DNA of 64,000 bases from Glandiceps talaboti (GCF_964340395.1 NC_135561.1:13866461-13930460), one strand, 5' to 3'. Numbered from the stretch's first letter, positions 12,252-32,647 are shown. The notes: generated by a model not told the origin, from the sequence alone. A program made the numbers and translations.

Positions 12252-15200
12252 GCCTGTCTGTCTGCCTGCATGTATATTTATCTAGCTCTCTGTCTGCCTC
12301 GATTTAAATACCCGACACTTAATGTATGTGTGCCACTCTTTTCTACCATTTCTCTTCATCTCTCGCACCTATAGGTCTGCCCAACGAAGTTTGTCTGATG
12401 CCAGTCTTTCACTTTGGTGCGATTTACCTCTGAAATGAAGGCCACGTCATGTCACAAGATACTTACCCATAGACACAGCTTGCAGAAGTCAGTAGCCAAT
12501 GGGCATTCAGGACTGTAGCACCACACTTGTGTTCAAATGACTGCATTAGTGCTGCCTACATTTTTGAGAGAGGAGATGCATTACTAATAAGCATTAGCTT
12601 GCATTAGCTGGGTTATACAGCTGAAATGATAAAAGCGTCTGGTTTCAATGGTCAATACAAGAGTATATTAGATAAGTAACATCTCTCCAGGTAATAAACC
12701 AGAGAAGGTGGGTGCAACCAGATCGATTCTATAAATGAGCAGGGTTGTTTGAATTTTGAGCTCACTTTTATAGTATTCCACCCAACCATCACAGTATATT
12801 ACTTACATCAATTGGACAGAGCTGGGGTTATTTATCTTAGTTTTTCGTTGATTGATATTTCTTGGTTGAATATGGGTCCTATCAAACCGTGATGTTTGCT
12901 CATTGAAACTGGACAAAGTTATAATTTCCGCTGTATTAGTCTGCAATTGTTCAAGGTTTTGTTGTCAAGATGACACGGCAACGAGTAGAATACATGTACC
13001 TGCTCGTGTATAGAAGCCGTATCCACGTGTATCAAATGCGTGTAACATATTAAACTTGGTTAGGGATTTCTCAAAACCTTCGTAGATTACGTATAACCCC
13101 CCCCCTCCCATGGATGGATTTATAGATAAAACTTTGTGGAAACATTGACTATATCTTAAAAGGACCATTTCCTTTAATATAATTTGGTGGACATCATTTT
13201 CTAGATCTCGATTTGAAGGAAGTCATGGTAAACTGAAAGGTCTAAATATTGTATGTAAACATTCATTGCAGTGCTCAGTAGATTTGCTATAGACCATTCA
13301 ATGGACAAAAACAAGCTAAGCCCAGTTTACCCCAGAACGACTGAACCGCATAGCACTGTAGATATAAAAGGTTATAATTCCTATATACCTGCCATGGCCA
13401 GCTGCCTGGTACAGCTTCACTCCCACCAATTATATCTATACCTGGAGATGCATTGCCAAAGCTAGGTTCTATTTGAGGCCTACCACATTCGATGGAGTTT
13501 TCTGTGAAGAAAGATTTCATCAGTGAAACTGATACATACTGTTGGCCAAAGCACATCATTATATCTTTCACTACAGGGCAGATGTTGTAGTCAGTTGTTC
13601 CGTATATGATATAAGAGTATGGATGATATTGAAGTGATCATATTCTAGGGAGTTGAATATCGTTTGATAGTAGGTGTGACGGCCAGTTATTCTTTCTCCA
13701 AAGTAGAATGTACGTTTTTCATTAAAACACCGTTACGGTAACCGTACGTTCTCTGTAGCCCACTCCAAATGAGAGAAATACCCGCGAGCGGTTTCATTTA
13801 AATCAAGCTCATCAGTTTGGCTTAGGATGGACAGTTCTCTTTTTTCGGAATATGGTCCACAATGCACTGTGACAACTCATATCCGGTGAATACTCTTCCC
13901 CCGATATCTTTCCTCGTTCAGTCAAGGAAAGTATCAGTGAACTAAGGAGCCTTTTTTCTACAAGTCGATGACGAATAGTAATTAACAAATCCTTACAAAA
14001 GTAGTATCCGTCGGAAGAAAGGCGTTGGAAAATAATTTGACTATACCTAACTGAGCTCGTGTTTTTAAAATAATGGTGATTTTGAAGTATTTTGATTACC
14101 AGGACACCCGTCTTCGTCTTCGCCACTCGGACAGTCTACTTTGCCATCACAACGTTCGTCGATCGGAAGGCAAAAACCAGTTACGTCATTCCCACACCGG
14201 TAACCCACTGCTTGTTCACATTCAACTGTTCAGAAAAAAACATAAAAGCAGGGGATAGTATGAAAATCAAATTATCATGTATTGTTATACTGAAGTTTAG
14301 AGTGTTATAGGTATGATAATTTCTTAGTTATACAAAATGAAGAAATTGCGATCTTACACTTGAAGTGTAGGTTCTGCAGTTTCTTGTTTGGTTTCTGCAA
14401 GGTTGCACCAAACAGAGCCAGTGAACGGTATAAACATGAAAAAGGCAGTAACTTGTAAACAGTCGCAGACTCTGGAAGATTGAGAAATATTGCATATGGC
14501 CATGGCAACTTCTGTAGACGACATGTTACCTGGATGATCTCGCGCTTTCCATCTGCCAAGAAATCCAAAGTATTCTGTACTGTCGTCACTTATGAATTCA
14601 ACACGCATTATAGTGTCACTCGATATGACATGTCTTGGAGTTGAATGTCCACAATACACTCGTAGAACGGGATCATTGGACGTAGCTCCATCGTAGGCTG
14701 TCACACTGTCATATATACAGTTAACAGCATTCTCTACTGAGAGGTAGTCGAAGTCTAATTGGATGGCCTAGAAGGGAGTAGACGACAGGGAGAAGACACA
14801 CACTGATAAAAAACAATTGTCGGGGAAAAACAGAATGATGGAAATACTGGGAAAGATGGGTAGAGCCAGGTACTAAATAACATATATAAACAAAGATTTT
14901 TTTTTATGTATGTTTAATCTCAGATCACTGTTGTTTCTCTAGTGGTCTGAGCTTTACTCAGAGCGCTTCGTGACCCAAAACTGGCAGTTATAAAATTAGG
15001 AGGACCAGGGTAGTCTAGTTCCTATGCGTAAGCGTTGGGATTGCTACGATCATCTCCACTCATGTATAGTCAAAGTTACAAAAAGACCATTATTTTGGCT
15101 GAATCGCCTGCTTCGCATAGGGTAAACAGCGCATGTCAGTAGTAATAGGCAGTTGTAATTGGTTACTTCCTTCAGATAATTGCTAATTGCGATAATATTA

Positions 15201-17446
15201 ATATGGAACTCTACCTCCAGTCCGAAACCAATTACAAATCACATTGGGTCGCGATAACATCATCATGTTTGCATGAACGCTGCCGGGGGTGGGCAAAGGT
15301 TTCTGTGCTAGAGTAACGCCTTTGATTATACGTGAACGCAGATGATCGTTACGGTAGTAAGCCTAACGCGTACGTATAGGAACTAGCTTAGGCCAGGGGA
15401 AATGAAGCCTTCTCGTTGCGTAAAATGTAATGTTATTATATTTAAAGGTCGCTATAGGTAAATACGACTATTTTTAGAGTTTTATGCTATCAGAAATCCT
15501 GGGCATTAGGGTTTGATAGATATGAAGGATTGATTAGTAGCTATAGAGTAAACAAAGTGGGACCTTCCTGCCCATAACAAGCTAATGGCGTCAGTAAAAC
15601 GGAACTTATTTGTGCAGAAACCAGTGACGACAGTAAAGTGTGACTTACTTGTTCATAAACTGATGACGTCGGTATAAAAGTGGGCATACCTGTGAGAAAA
15701 CTGATGGCGTCACAGACATCAATAAAGCGGGACCTACATGCTAAAAACTGACGTCATGCTAAGACCTATCTGTGTAAAAGATGACGTTCACAGCTAGACC
15801 TATCGATATCGGCGCAAAAGATGACGTCAGTAAAACTAGACCTATCAGTGCCAAAGATGACGTCAGCAAAGCTAGACCCATCTGTACAAAAGATGACGTC
15901 AGCAAAAGTAGACATATCTGTGCACAAAGTAATGACGTAGTAAAGCGAGACATACCTGAGCAAGAAAATCCGATGTCTCCAGTATCCATTCACAGAAGGC
16001 ATTGCTATCGTATCTGACACTGTTGTCAGGGTCAAAGTTCATAGAAGTAAAAGTTCCTTCGAATCCGAGATAATGCTTGTCATTGCCACATCCCGAATCT
16101 GTGACAAAAGAAGAGTTCCGTCAAAAGTCAAACTTAAACCTAACCTAACCCACACTCTCTAGACAGACAGTTATCCCAGGAGTGAACATTTAAAGTGGAG
16201 GAAAATTGCATTTTCATTAATTACACTACTAAAGTAATTATGATTAGTTTATTTACATAGTTCGGTTTCTGAAAATAGAAGAAGTCCAAAAGAAAAGTAA
16301 CTGTCCCCAACTATCAGCTATAGATAACTCAACTGCTACATAACAGAATCGAAGAACCCAGAAATTCAAGATGGCTGATAGCAATTACAAACCATATGCC
16401 TCATTAGAATACTATTATGAGGTTTCAATTTGCCATTCTTATCAATATCAAGATCAAAGAAAAAAATACATCCACTTCAAATGAACGTAGAACACGACCT
16501 CGTCCAGGCAATCATCTTCATTAGGTGTAGATCTTGAAATATTTGTGTGATAATCAAACGCTGAAATCCTACGATATAATATCTTAGACATGCAAGAAAT
16601 AGTTTGATTTTGACTATCCGACATCAAAGTCAAAGGAAAGGAAACGACTGAATTGGATTAACACTTGGCACAGCATGTTGGAAGTACAGAGACTTAATTC
16701 ATTTGATAATTTGATAAGCACAGTTGTATGTGTGGCTTCTTTACATTTGCTTTACATAATATTTCACGTTCACAAACAAATAAGAAGTTCCCTTGGCATT
16801 TCATGTGCACATAAAGAGGTCATAAAACTATTCTTATCAAAGCATGATAGAAATGTAAAGACAAGTCTCTGCTGTTCTATTCCAGACAGCTGCTGTACTG
16901 TGCCAAGTGTTAATAATCAATTGTTTACTTCCCTTATCTGTGACATGTTCCGGTCGTCCACTGTGTGATGTAGTAGTTGTAGATGAGATGAGAGATGTTG
17001 TGGCTCCACTTGGCAAGATGTAGATAATAACTAGAATACCGTACAGTACGTTATAGTTCGCACTATTACAGCCTGTTTACATAGACCATTTACAGTAGCC
17101 ATACGGAATACTTAGTTTTCCTACTTTGTAAAAAAAATAGGAGTATGTGAAACAACATATGCTAAGTCCTTGTTCGTCACTCCATAAATTGTAACTCAAG
17201 ATTTTGTCGCAACGTGACAAGATTGCACTACAATGGAGTTAGGGGGAGGGGTCGAACCCAGACTAAAGGCAGAGCCGCATAATTGGCTAACCGCTTGGTC
17301 ATCACCGAACAACCCTGATGTCAAATGTATGATATGATAAACCCAATATTGTGTCAGATATATACTGTATACTATACGTTATTACCTCCTGGGTCTATCT
17401 GTCCCAAAGAAGCCGTGGCCAGCACTAGAAGAATAAAGACACGCAT
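9547..17446 (-). CDS. Secreted CUB-LDLa-trypsin-fold serine protease homologue (catalytically dead), 9 exons
   Basis: The exons are 17386-17446, 15956-16098, 14530-14767, 14100-14225, 13389-13501, 12467-12555, 11131-11399, 10252-10400 and 9547-9756. All have GT-AG borders and phases that chain to 465 codons plus stop. Residues 1-16 are a signal peptide (MRVFILLVLATASLG). CUB spans ~22-145, a six-cysteine LDLa module spans 150-188 and a trypsin fold spans 213-465 (IIGG...GSWPWQ). The triad is lost: His57 is Ser253 (LTSASC), Asp102 is Asn303 (NFALL) and Ser195 is Asp399 (GDDGGP). The residue before IIGG is Asp212, not Arg/Lys, so trypsin-like zymogen cleavage is also lost. Asp393 (position 189) and the C42-C58 pair (238, 254) remain. 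A secreted binding or regulatory role is inferred. Confidence 0.88.
10517..10901. mobile_element. MITE family I, copy 1 (intron 8 side of the SPH gene, before exon 8)
   Basis: The terminal inverted repeats read CTAAAATGGTGTAGGCTTAG on the left and the complement of GCCTACATCATTTTAG on the right. The ~385-bp body matches a second copy at 58593-58942, including TTGAAATATGTCTAGCTCTG. No coding capacity; the target duplication is unclear. Confidence 0.65.
12209..12270. repeat. (TCTG)n microsatellite in SPH intron
   Basis: TCTG repeats with a few substitutions near the right end. Confidence 0.93.
14100..14225 (-). CDS. LDL-receptor class A exon
   Basis: A single phase 1-1 exon carries six cysteines (C150, C158, C166, C173, C179, C188) and the CDGKVDCPSGEDEDGC calcium-binding signature. 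It is a classic shuffled module between CUB and the protease fold. Confidence 0.9.
14530..16098 (-). CDS. CUB domain exons of the serine protease homologue
   Basis: Exons 15956-16098 and 14530-14767 encode residues ~21-147. Visible CUB hallmarks are the opening CGNDKHYLGFEGTFTSMNF, FCEWIL, LDFDYLSVE, CIYDSVTAYDG and FISDDSTEYFGFLGRWKA. The acidic residues in the LDFDYLSVE and YDSVTAYDG regions could bind calcium as in other CUB domains. The intron between them holds the 36-bp minisatellite and a MITE. Confidence 0.85.
15011..15390. mobile_element. Foldback MITE family II, copy 1
   Basis: The inverted termini are TAGTCTAGTTCCTATGCGTA on the left and TAAGCTAGTTCCTATACGTA read inward from the right. 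Length is 380 bp. The flanks (GGACCAGGG and GGCCAGGGG) look like a decayed 9-bp duplication. Internal blocks GCGCATGTCAGTAGTAAT and CTACCTCCAGTC are shared with the copy at 18557-18923. Confidence 0.65.
15590..15955. repeat. 36-bp minisatellite carrying TGACGTCA palindromes
   Basis: Degenerate units recur through CUB intron 2 up to the donor of exon 2. Exact TGACGTCA occurs at 15749-15756, 15822-15829, 15858-15865 and 15894-15901; the last three are spaced exactly 36 bases, and diverged versions fill the rest. TGACGTCA is the consensus CRE/ATF palindrome. Whether it is bound is unknown. Confidence 0.8.
16635..16945. mobile_element. Foldback MITE family III, copy 1
   Basis: The left arm contains CTGAATTGGATTAACACTTGGCACAG. 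The right arm contains CTGTGCCAAGTGTTAATAATCAAT in complement orientation. The internal CATTTCATGTGCACATAAAG is shared with 24811-24960 and 41527-41815. Confidence 0.6.
17225..17312 (-). other. tRNA-like / tRNA-derived sequence
   Basis: The minus strand shows an A-box-like GACCAAGCGGTTAGCC and, 30-40 bases on, a B-box-like GGGTTCGACCCC. The acceptor arms do not pair convincingly and no good anticodon stem forms, so this is at most a tRNA relic or SINE head. Confidence 0.3.
17386..17446 (-). CDS. Signal-peptide exon of the serine protease homologue
   Basis: ATG lies at 17444-17446. Twenty codons plus one base precede a GTAATA donor. The peptide has a basic start and a hydrophobic core ending in ATASLG, typical of secretory signals. 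Nothing resembling a clear TATA box is seen in the 150 bases upstream. Confidence 0.8.
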
Positions 17447-17694
17447 GGTTGACAATCTACTGTCGCTCACCAAACGAATGTCTTTTACAGTAAATGTATC
17501 ACACTCTATGTAAAATGACGAACTGTTGAAAACCGTGTGAATATGACTTATGTCATCATCTGTTTATGATGACTATGGCTGATTTTACTTCGGTACGTGT
17601 CATATGTAAATACATTATGTATCTATTTCTGGATTAGTTTAACATGGTCTGCAGATCTGGCCAAATGCATAGACAATCTAACTTTTAATGTATA

Positions 17695-18340
17695 ATTGCC
17701 CCCCAGGGGTGGGGGAGTGTTATTACAATGGGCTCTGTCCGTCCGTAATGTCATTTCTCAGACATGCACTATCCGATTTTTTGTCAAACCTAACACAAAA
17801 GGTGACAGATCATAATGGGATGTATGCATGTCAATATGTTTTTAATATATGCAAATTTGATCGCATGGCAGCCATATTTGGAATTACAAATCATTCTTTT
17901 ACCACAAAACTCAAAATCTATAATTCAAGTGTCTACCCCGATATTATGAGATACAAATTATTTTTGGAGACCATGAGCTTTGACCTTCGGGGTCAAATAT
18001 TAATATCAAGCCAATTCCTACCTATTACAGACACTTTATAATGTTCACATATTGCCAATTTCTTTTAAATCATGTTTACAAGTAATATTAAAGAAAGGAA
18101 CTATAAACATATATTGTTGGTGCTCATATCACTTTTACAGAATGGCAGACATATTTGTAGTTAATAAACTCATTATTTACTGCATAACTCGAAAACGGTA
18201 GCGAGTCCAATCAAGTGTCTACCCCATGTTATCAGATCCGATCTGTCTTTTTGACCTTGACCTTCAGGCCTTATTATCAAAGCCAAGTCAATTCCTGCCT
18301 ATCACAGACGTTGTAGTATTTAGTTGCTGTATTATTTGAT
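17695..18340. repeat. Two-monomer element starting with a C/G-run hairpin
   Basis: It opens with CCCCCCAGGGGTGGGGG. Two diverged ~250-bp monomers then share AAGTGTCTACCCC, a CTTTGACCTT block and CCAATTCCTRCCTAT-CACAGACRTT blocks. Related GACCTTGA-rich sequence occurs at 32130-32345, 34560-34800 and 51050-51780. Confidence 0.6.
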
Positions 18341-18556
18341 TGTGTTGCAAATTTCAACCCTTAGTTTTTCCCTTTTTTTTCAACGACAGTTGGTCAAAAT
18401 AATATGAAATAATTGTATTGAGTTGTTCCATAATACAGCAGAAAGCGAGGTTTCAGCTAAAGACACAAACTTAAACTGTTGATCTATTGAGCGTAGGAGA
18501 CTGTCTTTGCTTATATCCACATTAGGGTGGCATTTGAACCATTTCTGATGACTTCC

Positions 18557-18923
18557 TAGTCTAGACTTCTAAGTTGGTACAGTATGTATTAAAAACTTCA
18601 TTACTGATACCAGTCTAGTCAAGACAGTTACTAAAGGTGTTAAATTGTGGCGCTTTCCTGTAGTGAATGAAGCGCAAAGGGTGCATGTCAGTAGTAATCC
18701 ATCACAAACGTTTTTGACCTTTCTAACGTTTCTAGGACTGCACTGATATGCAAATGTCCAACCAGGACTCCACCTCCAGTCTGTTTAAACTAAAATCTTG
18801 TGGGGACGCGACAACGTCAATGGGGGCACAGATATATGTGTTCAAACAACTGTCTTGATTAGACTGGTATTAGTAATGAAGTTTTTAATACGTAATACTG
18901 TGCCAGTTTAGAACTCTAGACTA
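18557..18923. mobile_element. Foldback MITE family II, copy 2, with perfect 9-bp target duplication
   Basis: The inverted termini (~80 bp) begin TAGTCTAGACTTCTAAGTTG on the left and TAGTCTAGAGTTCTAAACTG read inward from the right. They are flanked by identical ATGACTTCC at 18548-18556 and 18924-18932. Length is 367 bp and there is no open frame. A 9-bp duplication is the size expected for Mutator-type transposition; family membership is inferred. Confidence 0.82.
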
Positions 18924-20214
18924 ATGACTTCCATAATCTTGCAGAGTATAAGTTTGGGGGACTTCCGATGTTTACACTATTTGGATTTCAGATTGATTAA
19001 AAACGTATAAGGACGGCACAGCTGTTACCTAATAGTTGAATCTTTGCATCGAAGAATAACAGCTTTAGTTTTGCATCTATCTTGGTAAGCCGAAAACCTG
19101 GTGTCCAGAGTAATAACAAGTTACAATAAAACATACATATCATGATTTTACAGATAGATTAATTCATTGAGTTGGCAACCATAGGAAATTCGAAAGGATA
19201 GTGATCAAAGCAAAGTAAACTGGAGTAAAAATCCAACACTGCAAACACTGCATGGATTCAGCATACTTGAAATCACTCAGTACTTTATTGAATTGTTAAG
19301 AATCTTCTCAAGTTACAATTATTTGATAACCCAATTGAAAATCTGAGAACAAATTAAAAACAAGAAAAGAATATACAGTAAACGCATCGTGTTATGCTTA
19401 TATATGACAAAGTATTACATACATTTTAGCTCCTCATAATAATTTTCAAGAGTTAGAAATTCTAAATAAATATATTTTCCTAAATATATCGATATCTAAA
19501 ATATATAATTTCATTTATCAATACGAATATAGAGCTGTTTTTAGAGAAATGGTCCTTTAGGAGCTGAAACACTAATATTAAGTAATTAAGTAAAGAATAT
19601 CTTCTCTTCTCGTATTTATACCGTAACAACCATAATGTGTTCCACTGTTGTCTTATTTTAGCTGTCACAGTTCTTGGATGATTAATATAATATTCAAACT
19701 ACTACTTATATTATATCACAGGTAAGCGCTTTTATAAGCGTTTGAACTGAAAATAAGAAATGTATACATTGGTCGTTCTACGTCACAAAAACGTGGGTCT
19801 ACGTTGTTGGTTTTACGGTATATATCCCCTTTCAGTATCTGTCTGCTCCTGTTTTATATTTCGTGTCTGTCGACGCCTCTAAGATAACTAATAGTGTTGT
19901 TAATAGTGCGAGCCTGTGTGAATACTCAATAGAGTCAACAGGATACGTTTGGAGTATTTTGTGAGGACATATCTAATATTGAAAATATACTTTGTTTTAT
20001 TTTGTGTTGTTTTGTTTTTTTGGTTTGTTGTTCTATTATTATTCTGCAACTATGTTGCATAGATTTTTTTTTACACTTACTCGTTATCTTGTTAATGAAC
20101 AAATTCCGAATTAAAAAAATCCTATCAATGAAATCACTTCATTGTGATGTGGTTTCACACCAGGTCTTTAGATTATAGATTTACTGCTTATGAGTCCCGT
20201 TCACAATATTAACG

Positions 20215-20440
20215 GTTTTTACATACATTAGCTGACACTTTAAAGGTGCAAAGCTAAAGCAAGTCTGTGTTTGTAACTCCTTGCATCGCAAAAAGCTTTT
20301 AAAATAAAAGTGTAATAAGATTGTTATTGTATGAACAATAAAAAATATTTTTACAATTTTTGTTAAAGCTATTAATCTTTTGCAATTTATTGACTCACAA
20401 ACACAGACTTGAAATATGTTGTTTCATATTGATTTTTCAA
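20215..20440. mobile_element. Foldback relic, family IV copy 1
   Basis: Left AAGTCTGTGTTTGTAACTC and right CTCACAAACACAGACTT form an inverted pair around an A/T-rich centre. A similar foldback lies at 49000-49165. Confidence 0.5.
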
Positions 20441-20726
20441 GTAAAAAGCCATGATAAAATTGTTTTTAAGTAAAAATCTAAAATAAATTAACCAATCCCC
20501 ATCGATCCATACATGGCCACTTTAAGAGTGGTAGCACACTTGCTAACACAGACGTCTATGGTGTTAACATTTGATGGCTAACAAGTTTGAGGACACCTTC
20601 ATTGCGTGATAGTGTCCCGTTATCTGAGACCATGTTTGAAACAATGGTAATGAAACCAAGAGGAGTATAATAACATTGAACCTCCGAGAAAAATGTTATT
20701 TTCAGGTATTTTGGATTCAATGTTTT

Positions 20727-29428
<8,702 letters not shown>

Positions 29429-32372
29429 TTTGGTAGATTACGTCACCTAATTGTTGTAAAAGTACAGCATTTATACTAATCTAAATCAAAATGAACTTCC
29501 ACACAAGCCAGGCGCATGCGTAAATCCAAGTATATAGGTTTTATAATGTATTTAATTATCATTGTTAACGACATCATCGTGACTGGCACATCTATTGTGC
29601 TATCGTACCAGACGTACGCATCTACGCATGTCAGTGTACAGTCTGTCTGCGCTAGAGTTGCTAGTTGCATAACACACACAGTTGCAAGGACCTTCGTCAT
29701 CGATCAGCTGATTACTATTGTGACGTCATACACCACTTTTACTTCATAAAATCGATGGATTTTTGACAGTATTCATAAACACACATAGCATTCTATTTCA
29801 TCTCCGATTTCGGTCGGTCAACTTACCTAGCTGGCGTCATTTTTCAGCTTATATATAGTTTCAGTATCTGTTCATAAAATCTGGCGTGAACTATGACACG
29901 AATTATCGGACGAACACTCTGTTTGTTTGTCAGTTCACAATAAAACGTTGCATTCACGAACGCGTACGTACCCCTATGATATCATGCGTGCACCAATCAT
30001 TTCATTTCAGCAGTCGTACTCCACGGCATTAGTTTGAAACATCCGCTACGATCATTTCATTAAAATATACAGTCGTATATCACAAAAGGCTGGTCGAATA
30101 TCATCGTTAAGTCAGTGAACATGTTGTTACGAAATACTAGTACTAGTATGTGGTATACACATTGTCGTTCAAGGTCGATGCGCAAAGAACATTTTTGAAA
30201 TACACGCGCATGCTTACGTAACCTTGGCTGCGATGCCTACTGTTCGAAACACCAGAAGCTTACCTTATGCATTTATACCAATCTAGAGTATTTTAAAGCG
30301 GGACTCTTGTCCGGGGGGGGGGGGGGTATTTTCTAATTGTTCGAGTAGAGGTTACATAATACTATATAAATAAGCGGGAGTTTTGTCAAGTGGTATTTTA
30401 CATTCGACCAGTATAGTATATGTAAGGTTATTACAGGCTGTATAGAAGCCATTGGACCAAATTGATCTCAAAGTTGACAATCAATCCAACCAGGGTTACA
30501 TTCTACTCAATCTGATTAAAATCCGATGTAGATGTCGGGTAATCATTCATTGCTATTTTACCTTCGTTATTTTGCCTGAATTGACCTTTGTGGTATATGT
30601 TTACGTTTTTAGCCTGATTGCCTCCTCTCGCGATCAGGCTAAAAACGTAAACATGTTCGAATGATTAGCCGACATCTACATCGGATTTTAATCAGATTGC
30701 ATTCTACTTTGACTCACTTGTTTTACATTTTTATTTAACTGTATTATTTTGTGATTTTGGCATGATCCCACCGCTGCCACTAGTTCCAAATCCTATTGCT
30801 ATAACATCCCACCACTGCCACCACTGTAAAGTAATATCATAACATATCATTTTGCATGGTATCACGGTATATATTTTATTTTTGGGGTAAAGCAAACTGT
30901 TGATTATTTACACAAATTATTTCTTTGTTGCTTGAAAATGAAATTCAGATAATTTATCATGCTCCTCATGAAACCGAAGCTCTAAGAAGGTGTTGTCTTG
31001 ACACGTGGAAGTATTCAGTAGTTATGTATCTATATCACTGCTACAGGTAAATTTGTTTGGTTTGAGTTTAAAAATTTAGTTCAGTTTACTTTTTGATTAA
31101 TACAGGATTTATTCGGTTAATTTACACAAATAAATGTGATCACAACATATCATGCTAAGAATTACCACATACTTAATAATTTTTGGTCGAAATTTGTCCA
31201 AAATTTTAGTTTCCACTAATGAATAATAATAACAAACCGTAATTTAAAAGTAATTATTATTTTCGATTATTCAGTTTTTAATTGTTGTTGTTCATCAGCT
31301 AGGGACTATAATTTCTACAAGGACATCTTTAAGATAATAACAAAACGGCCCAACAGGGCGCGCGTAAATTTTCCCTATATAAAGTTTTACCCGTTTGATT
31401 TTCGTGTTGATTGCATTTTAATTTGTAAACATATTTCCATCGAAAAATAACTCATTTTTACGTGTATCCCTTTGTGTCGTAGATACGTCAGTTGGGCAAG
31501 TCGCGATACATTTTGCGATCAATCGATACATTGTTATTCTTTAATGAAAATTCACCCTGTTTTCCACTTCCAACATAGCCTTATGCACAAATAAATCTGC
31601 AATGCTGTATTCAACTACTGAAGCTGACAAAATGACAAATTATTTGAATTTTTGATCACTGTATAGTAGGATTTCAACGGGATATCGACCAAGTGCACTA
31701 TCAACATGCACATAATATAGACTGCGCAGACCATGTCCACACAACCGGTAAACCAGCAGTTCAATCTTGTTGACCACACTAATTCCACACACAGTCACTC
31801 TGTGCCCTCATATACACCAGAATTCAATGGGATGGGCTAAGAACTAACCCCCTTGATAGGAAAAAAATAGTGACTAGCCACAGTGAAGGATGTCTTGGTT
31901 GTATCTTGAATGGTCGCTACAAAACGCAGACCAGGCCAGAGTTTTATTGTTCAGATTCAGTTTCATATTTAGGTCCGAACTTACACCAGTTTAGGATATT
32001 TCTTTATGTTCGATTTAGAGTTTAGGTTTGCTTAGATTAGTTTATCTATATTAAAATTGTGAATAAATTTTCTAAAACTGACAACAATTGTCACTAAAGT
32101 TATGAATAATTGTTTGGTGTGCCAAAACCTGCTAAACGGTGGCTATATTTGTCTTAGCATTCTAAAATTTGTCATCGTAACTCTGGTAGTATAACACACA
32201 CAGATTTCATTCAAGTGCCTACCCCTATAGCGAGCTTTGATGTTGACCTTTCTTACAGGGTCACACTTCCTAACTTTCCATGGCTCATTCCTATTAAGTG
32301 ATACTTTATTGTAGATCAGTAATGCAGTATTATACTCGGTGCCTTGAACCATGAGCAAAATCTTTAAGTGTT
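29429..32372. other. Spacer between genes A and B; 5' flank of gene A
   Basis: No exon was recognised. It holds a 192-bp palindromic MITE (30508-30699), a 13-base G run near 30312 and a stretch at 30705-30830 that resembles 40430-40560. No clear TATA box was seen immediately upstream of gene A exon 1. An upstream 5'-UTR exon cannot be excluded. Confidence 0.55.
30508..30699. mobile_element. Palindromic MITE family V, copy 1, with perfect 9-bp target duplication
   Basis: The termini begin CAATCTGATTAAAATCCGAT on both sides in inverted orientation. The interior is a second near-perfect foldback around GTTTACGTTTTTAGCCTGAT. The flanks are CATTCTACT at 30499-30507 and 30700-30708. A 9-bp duplication again suggests Mutator-type mobilisation. 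Confidence 0.85.
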
Positions 32373-32378
32373 TTTATT
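32373..32378 (-). terminator. Polyadenylation signal AATAAA of gene B
   Basis: AATAAA on the minus strand, 22 bases beyond the stop. Confidence 0.5.
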
Positions 32379-32399
32379 TCCGTTAATCAGTATATGTCA

Positions 32400-32647
32400 T
32401 CAGATGGTAGTCATACATTCTGCAACCAGCAAATCGTTGGTTCCTCCTTGGTTCGGAATTTTGCTCTCCGTGACATCAGACGTTTGGCGTTTCCTTTTCA
32501 AAAGTTTATCCACCACTGGTAGAAGCATTGTAACTATGGCCCCTATCACCAAGACTATAGCAGAGAGCCAGAAAGCGCCATCATAGCTTCCAGAGGTATC
32601 ACGCATCCATCCTAACAATTGTAAACACAGTTCCCAAAAGGGGTTTA

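Larger units (their letters stand above)
17447..20726. other. Intergenic region between SPH gene and SLC16 gene A
   Basis: No exon was recognised. It contains a two-monomer core-repeat element, a MITE with target duplication and a foldback relic. A + strand frame of 117 codons at 17688-18041 lies wholly in the repeat and is not a gene. Confidence 0.6.

Noticed and set aside
15759-16035. Repetitive frames on both strands overlapping the CUB exon (for example TDRSSFADVIF units)
   Set aside because: They come from the 36-bp minisatellite. The real CUB exon uses a different frame with proper splice borders.
17688-18041. 117-codon + strand frame starting MYNCPPGVG
   Set aside because: It lies inside a two-monomer repeat element. 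Similar sequence occurs at several non-coding places in the window.
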